From Lachnospiraceae bacterium (lineage in GTDB: Bacteria > Bacillota > Clostridia > Lachnospirales > Lachnospiraceae), in NCBI GenBank assembly GCA_021770755.1, contig JAETQI010000002.1:1-64000 (forward strand): DNA of 64,000 nt. Reading direction: 5' to 3'. The translations under genes and the position numbers were made by a program. Under the pieces are notes generated by a model, which was not told the origin of the DNA, made no database searches, and worked only from the letters and a program-made list of their open reading frames with translations. The number at the start of each line of letters is the position of its first letter. Positions within the stretch are counted from its first letter, which is position 1. Positions 16,891 to 26,262 of the stretch are shown piece after piece.

Positions 16891-18690
16891 TCAATCCTCC
16901 GTCAGCCGCTCGATCTCGTCAATGATCTCCCCGATATAGGCGATCGTGTCCAGCAGCGGCGCATCGGTCGTGATCTCGATCCCCGCAAGCTTCGCCAATC
17001 CGACCGGATCGAGCGTGCTGCCTGCTGCGAGCACCTTCTTCCAGTCCTCCACGGCACAGGCTCCCTCTTTCTCGATCCGCCTGCACGCCTGCGTGGCGAC
17101 GGTAAGTCCAGCACTGTACGTGTAGGAATACAGCCCCATATAATAGTGCGGCTGGCGCATCCACGTATGCGCGGCATCGTCAGAGATCTCCACGTCCTCG
17201 CCCCAGAATGCCTGCAGGGTCTCGCGCATAAGCCGCGTAAGCGTCTCGGCATTGACGCTGCCGCCGTCATCAACGATCCTGTAGACCTCCCTCTGGTATG
17301 CCGCCTCCATCAGATGCGTGACGAAATTATGATAGTACGTGTTGCTGATCATGCAGGAGAGCACCCAGCGGCGGAACCGGGGATCCTGGTTTGTCTTTAG
17401 CAGGTAATGCGCCATCAGCAACTCGTTCATCGTCGAGGGCGCTTCCACAAAATAGGTAGAGACCTCTGTGTCAAAGATGGACTGACTGCTGTTGCAGGAC
17501 TTGAAATGACCGGCATGTCCCAGCTCATGCGCCAGCGTAAAGACATCCGCCATGCGCTCATTCCACGACAGCAGGATAAAAGAATTTTTCCCATAAGGGC
17601 TGGCACAGAATCCGCCGGTTGATTTTCCCTGATTCTGTGCAAAATCGATCCACCGGCCGCGGTATGCCTCCCGCACCATCTCCACATAATCCTCACCGAG
17701 AACGGAAAGCCCCTTCTCGATGTATTCCCTCGACTCTTCGATCGTCACCTTCGGATCGTATTCCGGATCAACAGCAATCTTTAAGTCCGCAAATGTCATG
17801 CGGTCGAGCCCATGTATCCTCTTTAACAGGCGGGCGTATCTGCGCATATGCGGCGCCAGCTTTTCCGTGATCAGATCGATCTGGCGGTTGTACATCTCCC
17901 TCGTGACCTTCTGCCCGAATAAAAGGCTGTCAAACACGGAGTCAAAACCCCTGAGCGTCGCGAGCGTCTTCTCGGTCTGCACCTGTGTATTGTATGCGGC
18001 GGCAGTCACATTCTCGTACTCCCGTATCTTTGCCGAGAATGCGGCAAAAGCACTGCGGCGTACTTCCACATCATCCTCATACTCATAGTTATTCTCAAAA
18101 AGAGAGTAGCCCAGCGGATACTCCCTGCCGTCTACAGTGAACGCGCCAAATTTCATATCCGCCAGCTTTGCCATATTATAGATCTGATAAGGCGCCTGGA
18201 TCGTCTGGGACAGCGCTGCGATGGCGCGCTCTGTCTCCGGGTGGAGCAGATGCGGTTTCATGCGCAGCAGATTCTGCAGATACTGCCTGTTTTCCGCAGA
18301 GATCTCCATCGCCTCCCGGATCACTGCATCCTCCTGCTCCGCGATCTCATTGTCGATGAAGCTGAGCCTGCTGAACATGTCTGCCATCAGATTGGAAAAC
18401 GCCTCGTTGCGCTCCTGATTGTGCGTGTCATAATAATCGACAGACACCGCCAGATCGCAGTAATTTCCGACCAGCACGACCAGATGTTCAAACGCCCTCA
18501 GCTCGTCCAGACACGCCTTGATCGACTGCGGCGTGTCCAGCTTTCCCCTGTAATCCTTTTCGATGCTGCTGCAGAGGGATTTTGCCCGCTCCACATCACG
18601 GTTCATCTCCTCCTCTGTCGCGTAGATCAGCGACAGATCCCATGTCAGTTCCACAGGAATGTCCCTGCGTGACTTTAATTCTTTTTCCAT
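16891..18690 (-). CDS. Oligoendopeptidase F (peptidase M3B)
   Basis: 599 residues, the usual PepF length. The zinc site is FTLAHELGHAGH (HExGH near 386), with the downstream acidic ligand in the conserved FVEAPSTMNELL segment. It degrades oligopeptides of about 7 to 17 residues in the cytoplasm. GGAGG lies seven bases before ATG 18690. It is followed 61 bp later by the GHKL kinase gene and may be co-transcribed with it. Confidence 0.93.
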   Translation of the reverse strand: MEKELKSRRDIPVELTWDLSLIYATEEEMNRDVERAKSLCSSIEKDYRGKLDTPQSIKACLDELRAFEHLVVLVGNYCDLAVSVDYYDTHNQERNEAFSNLMADMFSRLSFIDNEIAEQEDAVIREAMEISAENRQYLQNLLRMKPHLLHPETERAIAALSQTIQAPYQIYNMAKLADMKFGAFTVDGREYPLGYSLFENNYEYEDDVEVRRSAFAAFSAKIREYENVTAAAYNTQVQTEKTLATLRGFDSVFDSLLFGQKVTREMYNRQIDLITEKLAPHMRRYARLLKRIHGLDRMTFADLKIAVDPEYDPKVTIEESREYIEKGLSVLGEDYVEMVREAYRGRWIDFAQNQGKSTGGFCASPYGKNSFILLSWNERMADVFTLAHELGHAGHFKSCNSSQSIFDTEVSTYFVEAPSTMNELLMAHYLLKTNQDPRFRRWVLSCMISNTYYHNFVTHLMEAAYQREVYRIVDDGGSVNAETLTRLMRETLQAFWGEDVEISDDAAHTWMRQPHYYMGLYSYTYSAGLTVATQACRRIEKEGACAVEDWKKVLAAGSTLDPVGLAKLAGIEITTDAPLLDTIAYIGEIIDEIERLTED

Positions 18691-18702
18691 TGAAAATCCT
18701 CC

Positions 18703-18960
18703 TTATCCAATCAAACACTCTTTTCCCTGAAATGCAAATCCGTACTTGCGGATCTGCTCCGGCGCAAAGCCCTCCGGGATGAGTTCTGCCGCATACTGCT
18801 TTTCTTCGATCTGCGCATGCGCACTGGCAAGCGTGTCTTCCAGCGTCTTCTCATCGTCATCGGGATCCAACACTTTAAACTCAAATAGTACTCCCACCAC
18901 TCCCTGATGAAATCCGTCATATCGATATAAAAAATATGTCCGACAAATCATTTCCGCCAT
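18703..18960 (-). pseudogene. 3' remnant of an AAA-ATPase/PD-(D/E)XK nuclease-like gene (DUF1703 type)
   Basis: The 85 residues correspond only to the C-terminal end of a family of about 500-600 residues common in Clostridia and Bacteroidetes. Characteristic segments are LFEFKV, a KTLEDTLASAHAQIEEKQY run and RKYGFAFQGKECLIG at the very end. The ATPase part and most of the nuclease core are missing, and the first 20 residues look out of register. I see no remains in the 100 bp upstream. It is a decayed fragment just before pepF. Confidence 0.65.
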
Positions 18961-19061
18961 GGAATATTATAGCAGACCTTTAGCGAAAATAACAGTTGAA
19001 AAACGACAGCAAAGACACACTATCACTTTTTGTCCTTATTCTGTATGTTCGTCAGCCAGCC

Positions 19062-19757
19062 CTACAGTCCCAGATTCTCAAAGAGGCACATTTTACTGCC
19101 ATACAATCGTATAACACAGCTATACCTGTCCTCGGACTGGGTGCCGGATATGTTGATATCCATGAGCAGTGCATCCTTTTTCAGCGACGCGTAACTGTCC
19201 TCTGTCATGGCGCTGTATGCATCTGTTATTTTGTTAAACTCTTCATCCGTCAGTGTTTCAAGCGTCCATGCATCACACCAGTATGCTTCATTAAAATAAT
19301 CCGGATTTGCCTTTTTGAGATCACGTTCCATCTGTGTACTTCCACTGTCAGGAGACAACTCTCCGTAAAAGTCTGCCAGGTTCTCTACTACAGACTCTTT
19401 CGTCGTCGCATCAGCCGTCATTTCGATCGCTGCAAGTCCGCCGATCCCATCCTTCTCCTGTGCGACATGAAAAACCACCCCGGAGCATTTGCCAAGCCCG
19501 CTGTCCACAGGCGTGCTATATTCATATGTCATGCACGTACCATTTCCACTCGCATAATCCTCCTCCGATAACGGACTTCCCAGAACCGCCTTGATCTCAT
19601 CGGCATTCATTCCCCAGCTCAGTTTTCCGTCGCCGACCGGTATATTCTGACAACTGAACCTGTCTTTTTTGCTGCCGCAGGCAGTGCACAACAGCATGAT
19701 CAGAAGCAGATATACACATAATAGCTGCCTATCTGTATGACCCTTTCTTTGTAACAT
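19062..19757 (-). CDS. Putative lipoprotein of unknown function
   Basis: About 231 residues. The N-terminus has basic residues, a hydrophobic run and the lipobox LLCTAC followed by GSKK, so it should be lipid-anchored outside the membrane. The rest is acidic with no motif I recognise; it contains LSWGMNADEIKAVLG, reminiscent of repeat units that bind ligands or cell-wall parts in Clostridia lipoproteins. ATG 19757 has AGAGGAG at good spacing; upstream ATGs at 19778 and 19763 are weaker. It appears monocistronic, 130 bp from any minus-strand neighbour. Confidence 0.65.
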   Translation of the reverse strand: MLQRKGHTDRQLLCVYLLLIMLLCTACGSKKDRFSCQNIPVGDGKLSWGMNADEIKAVLGSPLSEEDYASGNGTCMTYEYSTPVDSGLGKCSGVVFHVAQEKDGIGGLAAIEMTADATTKESVVENLADFYGELSPDSGSTQMERDLKKANPDYFNEAYWCDAWTLETLTDEEFNKITDAYSAMTEDSYASLKKDALLMDINISGTQSEDRYSCVIRLYGSKMCLFENLGL

Positions 19758-19883
19758 CCCCATCACTCCTCTTTTCATACACTTCGTTTCACTGTCCTCT
19801 GATTTCCATTTCTTATTGATATTTTACCATATATCCTGACCTTTTTGTTACTTTGTCCTTATTCTGTTGACCCGTGTATCAGA

Positions 19884-19915
19884 AAAAGGCTATGTATCTT
19901 TGCCCATAGCCTTTT
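19884..19915 (-). terminator. Terminator after GH3 gene
   Basis: AAAAGGCTATG pairs with CATAGCCTTTT across a 10-base loop, 8 bp past the GH3 stop. The second arm runs into TTTTTCTG on the minus strand. Confidence 0.7.
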
Positions 19916-19922
19916 CCGATCT

Positions 19923-22055
19923 TTATACAATCTGCAGCAGGTGCGTCTTTGTTCCTGTCAGCGCACAGCTCCTCGCATCGGGCTGTGAGCCGCCGATGCT
20001 GATCTCATACCCCTCTGCGGCATATTCCGCGATTCCGTCTTCATTATAGAGCTGGAACGCCTCCGGGGACAGTCTGATGGTCAGTGTCTTTTCCTCCCCC
20101 GCCCTCAGCGTCACCTTTCTGATCCCTTTGAGCTGGGCGTTCGGCGCATCCTCCCGCTTTGCCTTCACATATGCCTGTACCGTCTCTGTGCCGTCCATGG
20201 CTCCTGTATTCTTTACCGTAAAATGGATCTCCACTCCCTGCCTGATATCCGGTGCCCCCGCAAACCCAACATTGCTGTAGTCATACGTTGTATAGGACAG
20301 GCCGTACCCAAACGGATAGAGCGCCTCCTGCGTCATGTAACGGTATGTGCGCCCCTTCATGGAATAGTCCTCAAAGTCGGGCAGTTCCTCCGTCGACCTG
20401 TAAAATGTGACCGGCAGTTTTCCCTGCGGGTTTGCCTCCCCGAACAGAATGTCCGCGATCGCTTTTCCGCCCTGCGCACCCGGATACCAGCCCTGCACGA
20501 TGGCATCGAGATGCTCCTGCTCCCACGTGAGCGCCGTCGCGCTTCCGCAGAGCACCACCAGGATAACAGGTTTTCCGGATTCCTTTGCGATCTTAAGGAT
20601 ATCATGCTGGATCCCCGGAAGCCTGAGATCGGGCTTGTCCCCACAGCCGTACTCGTTGCTGGTATCGCCCTGCTCTCCCTCCAGTGTGGCGTCCATACCC
20701 ATGACTGCGATGATCACATCGCTCTCCGCACAGATCCCGCGCACCTCCGAGCTTCTGTCATTTGCCTCCGCAAGTCCTGTCGTGCGATCCTTGTACAGAT
20801 GACATCCCAGGGAGTACATCACCCGCACATCATCACCGAGATAATCCTGTATTCCCTCGAGCACTGTCACATACCGCGACGCAGTTCCCTCATAGTTTCC
20901 GACCAGTGCACTCCTACTGTCCGCGTTTGGCCCGATCACGCCGACCGTCTTTAACCTCTTCCTGTCGAGCGGCAGTATATTGTTCTCATTCTTTAACAGG
21001 ACGATGGATCTCGTGGAAACTTCGCGGTTCAGCGCCCTCATTTCCTTAGAGTCCACAACAGAATACGGGATCCTGTCAAACGGGTTATCCTCTTTCTGGT
21101 CGAACACGCCGAGCTTCATGCGGGACGTAAACAGGTTCGTGACCGCCTCGTCAATGCGCGACTCCTCCACAAGTCCCTCTTTTACCGCCTGCACCAGATA
21201 AGAATACAACGTCCCACAGTTCAGGTCACAGCCGTTTGTCATCGCCATCGCAACAGACTCCTGCGCGTTGGAAGTGACCTTGTGTCCCTCATAAAAATCC
21301 CTGATCGCCCAGCAGTCCGAGGTCACATGCCCCTCAAATCCCCATTCGTCTCTCAGGATATCGATCAGCAGTTCATGACTGCCGCAGCAGGGCACGCCGT
21401 TGGTCCTGTTGTACGCTCCCATAACGGCCTCCACATGTCCCTCCTGCACACATGCCCGGAATGCCGGAAAATAGGTCTCCCTCATGTCCTGTTTCGTCGC
21501 CACGGCGTCAAATTCATGGCGCAGCGCTTCCGGTCCGCTGTGCACTGCAAAGTGCTTCGCGCACGCCGCGGCTTTGAGATAATTCTCATCATGACCCTGC
21601 AGTCCCTGCACGTAACGCACGCCCAGGCGGCTTGTCAGATAAGGATCCTCGCCGAAGGTCTCATGCCCCCTGCCCCATCTCGGATCCCTGAAAATATTGA
21701 CATTCGGCGCCCAGAATGTGAGCCCCTTATAAATATCGGTGTCCTTTCCGCGCTGCTGCATGTTAAATTTGGCGCGCGCCTCCGTCGATACCGCATCGCC
21801 GACCTGCTCGAGCAGATCCTCGTCAAATGTAGCCGCCATTCCGATCGCCTGCGGAAATACTGTCGCCGTGCCTGCCCTCGCCACGCCGTGGAGCGCCTCG
21901 TTCCACCAGTTGTATGCTTTGATGCCAAGCCGCTCGACCGCCGGGGAATTGTATAACGTCTGCTCGACCTTCTCCTCCAGTGTCATCTGTGCGACCAGTG
22001 CCTTTGCCCGCTCGCGGTACGCTCTTAATTTATCCTTGTTTTCGTTCAGTTCCAT
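19923..22055 (-). CDS. Glycoside hydrolase family 3 (beta-glucosidase/beta-xylosidase-like)
   Basis: 710 residues, no signal peptide. An N-terminal TIM barrel (about 20-310) carries FRDPRWGRGHETFGEDP, KHFAVHSGPE and the nucleophile Asp in HVTSDCWAIRDF (near 246). The alpha/beta sandwich (about 360-570) and a C-terminal fibronectin-III-like domain (about 620-695) follow. The WNEALHGVAR start of the barrel is typical of GH3 enzymes acting on xylo- or gluco-oligosaccharides. GGAGG lies six bases before ATG 22055. The acetyltransferase gene is 63 bp upstream and may share the transcript. Confidence 0.92.
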   Translation of the reverse strand: MELNENKDKLRAYRERAKALVAQMTLEEKVEQTLYNSPAVERLGIKAYNWWNEALHGVARAGTATVFPQAIGMAATFDEDLLEQVGDAVSTEARAKFNMQQRGKDTDIYKGLTFWAPNVNIFRDPRWGRGHETFGEDPYLTSRLGVRYVQGLQGHDENYLKAAACAKHFAVHSGPEALRHEFDAVATKQDMRETYFPAFRACVQEGHVEAVMGAYNRTNGVPCCGSHELLIDILRDEWGFEGHVTSDCWAIRDFYEGHKVTSNAQESVAMAMTNGCDLNCGTLYSYLVQAVKEGLVEESRIDEAVTNLFTSRMKLGVFDQKEDNPFDRIPYSVVDSKEMRALNREVSTRSIVLLKNENNILPLDRKRLKTVGVIGPNADSRSALVGNYEGTASRYVTVLEGIQDYLGDDVRVMYSLGCHLYKDRTTGLAEANDRSSEVRGICAESDVIIAVMGMDATLEGEQGDTSNEYGCGDKPDLRLPGIQHDILKIAKESGKPVILVVLCGSATALTWEQEHLDAIVQGWYPGAQGGKAIADILFGEANPQGKLPVTFYRSTEELPDFEDYSMKGRTYRYMTQEALYPFGYGLSYTTYDYSNVGFAGAPDIRQGVEIHFTVKNTGAMDGTETVQAYVKAKREDAPNAQLKGIRKVTLRAGEEKTLTIRLSPEAFQLYNEDGIAEYAAEGYEISIGGSQPDARSCALTGTKTHLLQIV

Positions 22056-22118
22056 ATGATCCTCCCTGTTTTGATCCGGCAGACAGACTATTGTCCGCCA
22101 GCAAGATTGTCATCTGAT

Positions 22119-22751
22119 TCATAGTTGATCCGCCGTTTTCCATTCGTCCATATTGATCTTTCTGTCCTTAAAATAATACTTGCGGTCACGCTCGCCGACC
22201 TCGCGCATCACCCGGCAGGGATTTCCGACAGCGACCACATTGGACGGAATATCCTTAGTCACGATACTCCCCGCGCCGATCACCACATTGTCACCGATAG
22301 TCACACCCGGCATGATGATGGCGCCCGCGCCGATCCAGCAGTTACGTCCGATATGAACCGGCATGTTATATTGAAGCCCCTGCTCGCGCAGCTCCGGCAG
22401 GATCGGATGCCCCGCCGTTGCGATCGTCACATTCGGGCCGAGCATCGTGTAGTCCCCAATATAGATATGTGTGTCATCCACACACGTCAAATGATAATTC
22501 GCGTACACCATCCTGCCAAAATGACAATGATGTCCGCCGAAATTGGAATAAAACGGCGCTTCGATATAGACGCCCTCACCGCAGTCACCCAACATCTTTT
22601 TGAGCATTTCCGCCCGCTTCTCTCCCTCTGACGGCTTCGTCAGGTTATACTCGCACAACAGATCCTGGTAAGCCATCTGCTCCCGCATGATCTCCTCATC
22701 TCCCGGGAAATAAAGCTCTCCTGTGTGCAGTCTCTCTTTCATGTCAATCAT
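22119..22751 (-). CDS. Maltose/galactoside O-acetyltransferase (LbH hexapeptide family)
   Basis: About 210 residues. An N-terminal Mac domain (RLHTGELYFPGDEEI, about 5-60) is followed by a left-handed beta-helix of hexapeptide repeats (about 70-190), with YIGDYTMLGPNVTIATAGHP carrying the catalytic His and INVVIGAGS-like turns afterwards. It transfers acetyl from acetyl-CoA to a sugar hydroxyl. ATG 22751 has GGAGG seven bases upstream; the TTG two codons earlier is less likely. Next to a GH3 gene it may acetylate released sugars. Confidence 0.88.
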   Translation of the reverse strand: MIDMKERLHTGELYFPGDEEIMREQMAYQDLLCEYNLTKPSEGEKRAEMLKKMLGDCGEGVYIEAPFYSNFGGHHCHFGRMVYANYHLTCVDDTHIYIGDYTMLGPNVTIATAGHPILPELREQGLQYNMPVHIGRNCWIGAGAIIMPGVTIGDNVVIGAGSIVTKDIPSNVVAVGNPCRVMREVGERDRKYYFKDRKINMDEWKTADQL

Positions 22752-22860
22752 TTCCAAACCTCCATATATGAATCATTCGCAGTTCCTGCCACTGCCATAC
22801 TATTTCTGTATAATAACACATTTCCCTTTAAAAATCTTTCATTATGTGAGATAAAATTGT

Positions 22861-22889
22861 AAAAAACAAGGGCGAAATCATCCGCCCTT
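22861..22889 (-). terminator. Terminator after fucose-isomerase-like gene
   Basis: AAGGGCG (22868-22874) pairs with CGCCCTT (22883-22889), followed on the minus strand by GTTTTTT. It lies about 50 bp past the stop of the isomerase-like gene. Confidence 0.75.
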
Positions 22890-22940
22890 TTATAAAGTCC
22901 ACTGTTCAGATTTCTGAGCTGCCCTGTCCGGTACCCCTGT

Positions 22941-24425
22941 CTATGCGAACGGATTCTCCGTAGGATACGGCAGTGACTTCGGCTGGTTGTAATTCAGATC
23001 TTCCACAGGAACCCCTATGTACTTAAACACTTCATACAGTGCCTTTCCAAAGTGGCCAAAGGCAACCGCGCCATGATGAGGATAGTTCTTCTCGATCAGT
23101 ACATGGCGATAGAAACGCTGCATCTCGGGAATCGCGAACACACCGATGCTTCCGAAGGACCTGGTCGCCACCGGAAGAACCTCACCCTGTGCGATGTACG
23201 CGCGGAGCTTGCAGTCTGCCGTGGACTGTAAACGGTAGAATGTGATGTCGCCCGGAACGATATCGCCCTCGAGCGTACCCTGCGTAACCTCCTCGGGAAG
23301 TGTCCTTGCCATGATCATCTGGTACTTCATGCTGCAGAAGCTGAGCTTCCTGGTATTGGTATTTCCGCAGTGGAAGCCCATGAACGTATCATTGTGTGTA
23401 TAGTTGAACTGATCCTTGATCGACTCCTTGTACATGTCAGCAGGCACAGTGTTATTGATGTCGAGCAGCGTCACCGCATCCTGGCTCACGCATGTACCGA
23501 TAAACTCACTCAGACAGCCATAGATATCGACCTCGCAGGATACAGGAATGCCCATACCCGTGAGACGGCTGTTCACATAGCAGGGCACGAAACCAAACTG
23601 TGTCTGGAATGCCGGCCAGCACTTTCCAGCGATGGCAACATACTTGCGGTATCCTCTGTGCGCCTCAACCCAGTCGAGAAGCGTCAGCTCATACTGCGCA
23701 AGCTTTGGCAGGACTTCCGGCTTCATATTGCCCTCCCCAAGCTCTGCCTCCATCTCCTTCACCTTCGCCGGGATCCTCTCGTCCCCGTCATGCTTCTTGA
23801 ATGCCTCGAACAAGTCAAGCTCCGAGTTCTCCTCGATCTCAACACCGATATTGTAGAGCTGCTTGATCGGCGCATTGCATGCCAGGAAATTGAGCGGTCT
23901 GGGACCGAATGAAATGATCTTCAGATCGGAAAGTCCGACGATCGCCCTCGCGATCGGCAGGAACTCATTGATCATATCCGCACACTCCTGCGCTGTTCCC
24001 ACCGGATATTCAGGAATGTACGCCTTGATATTGCGGAGTTTCAGATTGTAGCTTGCATTCAGCATGCCGCAGTACGCATCGCCGCGTCCGCCGACAAGGT
24101 CGTTCTGTGTCTCCTCCGCCGCCGCGATAAACATGGCAGGACCATCAAAATGCTTAGCAAGAAGCGTCTCTGAGATCTCCGGACCAAAGTTTCCAAGATA
24201 TACACAGAGCGCATTACAGCCCGCCTTCTTGATATCCTCAAGTGCCTGTACCATATGGATCTCGCTCTCCACGATGCATACCGGACATTCATAGATGCCA
24301 TCCATGCCATACTTATCCGCATACGCCTTGACCAGCGCCTTTCTTCTGTTCACTGACAGGCTCTCCGGAAAACAGTCACGGCTCACAGCCACAATACCTA
24401 CTTTTACCTGTGGTAAATTGTTCAT
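22941..24425 (-). CDS. L-fucose/L-arabinose isomerase-family protein
   Basis: About 494 residues. The overall layout follows the FucI/AraA fold: an N-terminal Rossmann-like domain (GIVAVSRDCFPE, CLYLGNFGPE-like strand) and a C-terminal half with conserved Glu and His positions such as EVDIYGCL and FHCGNT that usually bind manganese. It should interconvert an aldose and a ketose; the substrate is uncertain. AAGGAGG precedes ATG 24425 at eight bases. It is transcribed away from a LacI-family regulator across a 500-bp region with operator-like sites, so it is likely repressed until its sugar is present. Confidence 0.82.
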   Translation of the reverse strand: MNNLPQVKVGIVAVSRDCFPESLSVNRRKALVKAYADKYGMDGIYECPVCIVESEIHMVQALEDIKKAGCNALCVYLGNFGPEISETLLAKHFDGPAMFIAAAEETQNDLVGGRGDAYCGMLNASYNLKLRNIKAYIPEYPVGTAQECADMINEFLPIARAIVGLSDLKIISFGPRPLNFLACNAPIKQLYNIGVEIEENSELDLFEAFKKHDGDERIPAKVKEMEAELGEGNMKPEVLPKLAQYELTLLDWVEAHRGYRKYVAIAGKCWPAFQTQFGFVPCYVNSRLTGMGIPVSCEVDIYGCLSEFIGTCVSQDAVTLLDINNTVPADMYKESIKDQFNYTHNDTFMGFHCGNTNTRKLSFCSMKYQMIMARTLPEEVTQGTLEGDIVPGDITFYRLQSTADCKLRAYIAQGEVLPVATRSFGSIGVFAIPEMQRFYRHVLIEKNYPHHGAVAFGHFGKALYEVFKYIGVPVEDLNYNQPKSLPYPTENPFA

Positions 24426-24599
24426 TTTGAAATCCTCCTTATTTAACACGGCAGTGTTCCCACTGCCTGGTCACACAGTTTTGCCTCGCATGCATCTGCA
24501 ATGTTCCATATCGCAGTCCTCATGATGGAACCACACCTCGCAGCCACACCATTTACCGTCCGCAGAACTGTTGCGTTCGTGTATCGATCGTGCCTTGCG

Positions 24600-24612
24600 T
24601 GCACGGGCACGC
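24600..24612. promoter_or_regulatory. Operator-like site 1
   Basis: TGCACGGGCACGC, an imperfect palindrome around a central CG as in LacI-family operators. It lies about 10-22 bp past the predicted transcription start of the isomerase gene, where a bound repressor would block transcription. The exact 13-mer recurs inverted at 24721-24733. Confidence 0.5.
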
Positions 24613-24628
24613 ACCAGCAGCTAACTTC

Positions 24629-24657
24629 ATAATAGTGTGTGTTCTTTAAAAAATCAA
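24629..24657 (-). promoter_or_regulatory. Promoter of the isomerase-like gene
   Basis: On the minus strand TTGATT (24657-24652) and TATTAT (24634-24629) are separated by 17 bp. The leader to ATG 24425 would be about 200 nt. Confidence 0.55.
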
Positions 24658-24720
24658 GAGGATATTCGTCAATAAATAATTTTCGTCAAAATAGATAAAA
24701 AGTATTGTGATTTATGCCTA

Positions 24721-24733
24721 GCGTGCCCGTGCA
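24721..24733. promoter_or_regulatory. Operator-like site 2
   Basis: GCGTGCCCGTGCA, the exact inverted copy of the 13-mer at 24600-24612, 121 bp away and just upstream of the -35 box of the regulator gene. A third partial copy, CACGGGCACG, lies at 24868-24877 in the regulator's leader. The set suggests repression of both genes, possibly by looping. Confidence 0.5.
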
Positions 24734-24742
24734 ACATTCCGC

Positions 24743-24771
24743 TTGCTTTTTCTGCCAACTCTCCTTATACT
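24743..24771 (+). promoter_or_regulatory. Promoter of the LacI-family regulator gene
   Basis: TTGCTT (24743-24748) and TATACT (24766-24771) are separated by 17 bp. Transcription would start near 24778, giving a leader of about 150 nt that contains operator-like site 3. Confidence 0.65.
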
Positions 24772-24926
24772 AAAATATGTAGAAAATGCTTTCTGTCAGA
24801 TGCGCGTGACAACCTGTGAGAGATCCAATCATCTCACAGCTAACCGGCCTAAAGGAATCGCAGAAGACACGGGCACGGCGCAAAGAGAAGCGTACAGATA
24901 ACAGGAATGACCGCAGGAGGAATGAT

Positions 24927-25946
24927 ATGGCAACCATAAAGGAGATCGCCGCGCTGGCTGGCGTGTCGCGCGGAACCGTTGACCGGGTACTCAACAACAG
25001 GGGTTCTGTCAATCCCGCCACTGCCGATAAGATCAGGGAGATCGCAAAAGCCCTCGACTATAAACCAAACAAGGCAGGTCTGGCGCTTGCCGCCCAGAAA
25101 AAGAAATTAAAACTCGGTGTTATCCTGTTTTCCACGGACAACCCCTTTTTTGCCGATGTCCTGACAGGCGTCAACGAAAAGGCAGAAGATCTGGCCGGAT
25201 ATAACTGTACCGTCCTCGTAAAACAGATCCCCATCAATGTGGACGCCCAACTGAGAGCCATCGAGGAGCTGCTCCGCGAGGAAGTGAACGGGATCGCGCT
25301 TGCGCCCCAGAATGACGAGCGAATCCGTGTCCGCATCAACGAACTTTATGCACAGGGCATCCCCGTCGTGACATTAAATACAGATATCGAAAACGCCAGA
25401 CGGCTCGCCTACGTCGGAAGCAACTACACCAGAAGCGGCGCCACTGCTGCCGGTCTGATGAGACTGATGACGCACGGCACGGTCCATATCGGGATCATCA
25501 CTGGTTCCCCGGACATCCTCTGCCATACAGAGCGCATCGCCGGATTCACCGACACGCTCAGACCTGACAGGGAGCGCATGCATATCGTGTCGGTCGTTGA
25601 GACACAGGATGATGAGATCGAGAGCTATGAGCAGACCTCACGCCTCCTGAAAGCGCACCCTGAGATCAATGCGCTCTTTTTTGCTGCCGGCGGCGTGTAC
25701 GGCGGCTGCCGCGCGATCGCATCGCTGGGACTCTCCGGCAAGCTGTGCGCGATCGCCTTTGACAAGGCCGACACGACAGAACACTTTCTGCAGCAGGGTA
25801 CGCTGTCCGCAGTGATCTGCCAGCAGCCGCGCATCCAGGGCGCCAGGCCGCTCGATCTCCTGTTTGCGTACCTCACCTCCGGTGAACTCCCCGAGAAAGA
25901 ATATAACTACACTGCTGTAGATATACGGATCCTGGAGAACATTTGA
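24927..25946 (+). CDS. LacI-family transcriptional regulator
   Basis: 339 residues. The N-terminal helix-turn-helix is ATIKEIAALAGVSRGTVDRV followed by a NPATADKIREIAKALDYKPN hinge helix. The rest (about 60-335) is a periplasmic-binding-protein-like effector domain of the type that binds sugars (DNPFFADVLTGVNE, VVTLNTDIENARRLAYVGS). The open frame starts earlier, but AGGAGG six bases before ATG 24927 fixes the start. It probably represses the divergent isomerase gene and itself. Confidence 0.9.
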   Translation: MATIKEIAALAGVSRGTVDRVLNNRGSVNPATADKIREIAKALDYKPNKAGLALAAQKKKLKLGVILFSTDNPFFADVLTGVNEKAEDLAGYNCTVLVKQIPINVDAQLRAIEELLREEVNGIALAPQNDERIRVRINELYAQGIPVVTLNTDIENARRLAYVGSNYTRSGATAAGLMRLMTHGTVHIGIITGSPDILCHTERIAGFTDTLRPDRERMHIVSVVETQDDEIESYEQTSRLLKAHPEINALFFAAGGVYGGCRAIASLGLSGKLCAIAFDKADTTEHFLQQGTLSAVICQQPRIQGARPLDLLFAYLTSGELPEKEYNYTAVDIRILENI

Positions 25947-25956
25947 CGATGGCACA

Positions 25957-26262
25957 TTAAACATAATCGAATATTCCCTGTACCGCATCAGCAATATTGA
26001 TTCTCTCCCCCAATGAAACCTGACCTATTTTTTTGTATCCACGCACTGACAGATCAAGCAATGTCAGTTTCTCACACTGAACATACTTCCGCGCTTGTCC
26101 CGTTTGAATCAGAATGTGAAGCGGATTCTCTAAAGAATTATCATATATAGGACATCCAATGATCTCCCCGGACAGATTGAAGAAGTCCTTACTCACTACC
26201 AGCACAGAATGCTTGATCCGTTCAACCCTTAATATGTCTCCCTGATGTACTGCTTCGAACAT
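25957..26262 (-). CDS. MazF/PemK-like toxin
   Basis: 101 residues. The beginning FEAVHQGDILRVERIKHSVL and the ending QVSLGERINIADAV match the beta-barrel PemK/MazF endoribonuclease fold. The usual early PGDI-type loop is HQGDILRV, and the conserved cleavage residues cannot be assigned by eye, so activity is uncertain. ATG 26262 shares one base with the stop of the antitoxin-like gene (TGATG); a GTG at 26268 is possible. It converges with the LacI-family gene 10 bp away. Confidence 0.65.
   Translation of the reverse strand: MFEAVHQGDILRVERIKHSVLVVSKDFFNLSGEIIGCPIYDNSLENPLHILIQTGQARKYVQCEKLTLLDLSVRGYKKIGQVSLGERINIADAVQGIFDYV

Larger units (their letters stand above)
24426..24926. other. Divergent control region between isomerase and lacI-family genes
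   Basis: About 500 bp without a gene. It holds a promoter on each strand (24629-24657 and 24743-24771), three copies of the 10-bp motif CACGGGCACG (one inverted) and the ribosome-binding sites of both genes. I see no small coding gene. The open frame that extends the regulator upstream of 24927 lacks a ribosome-binding site. Confidence 0.65.
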
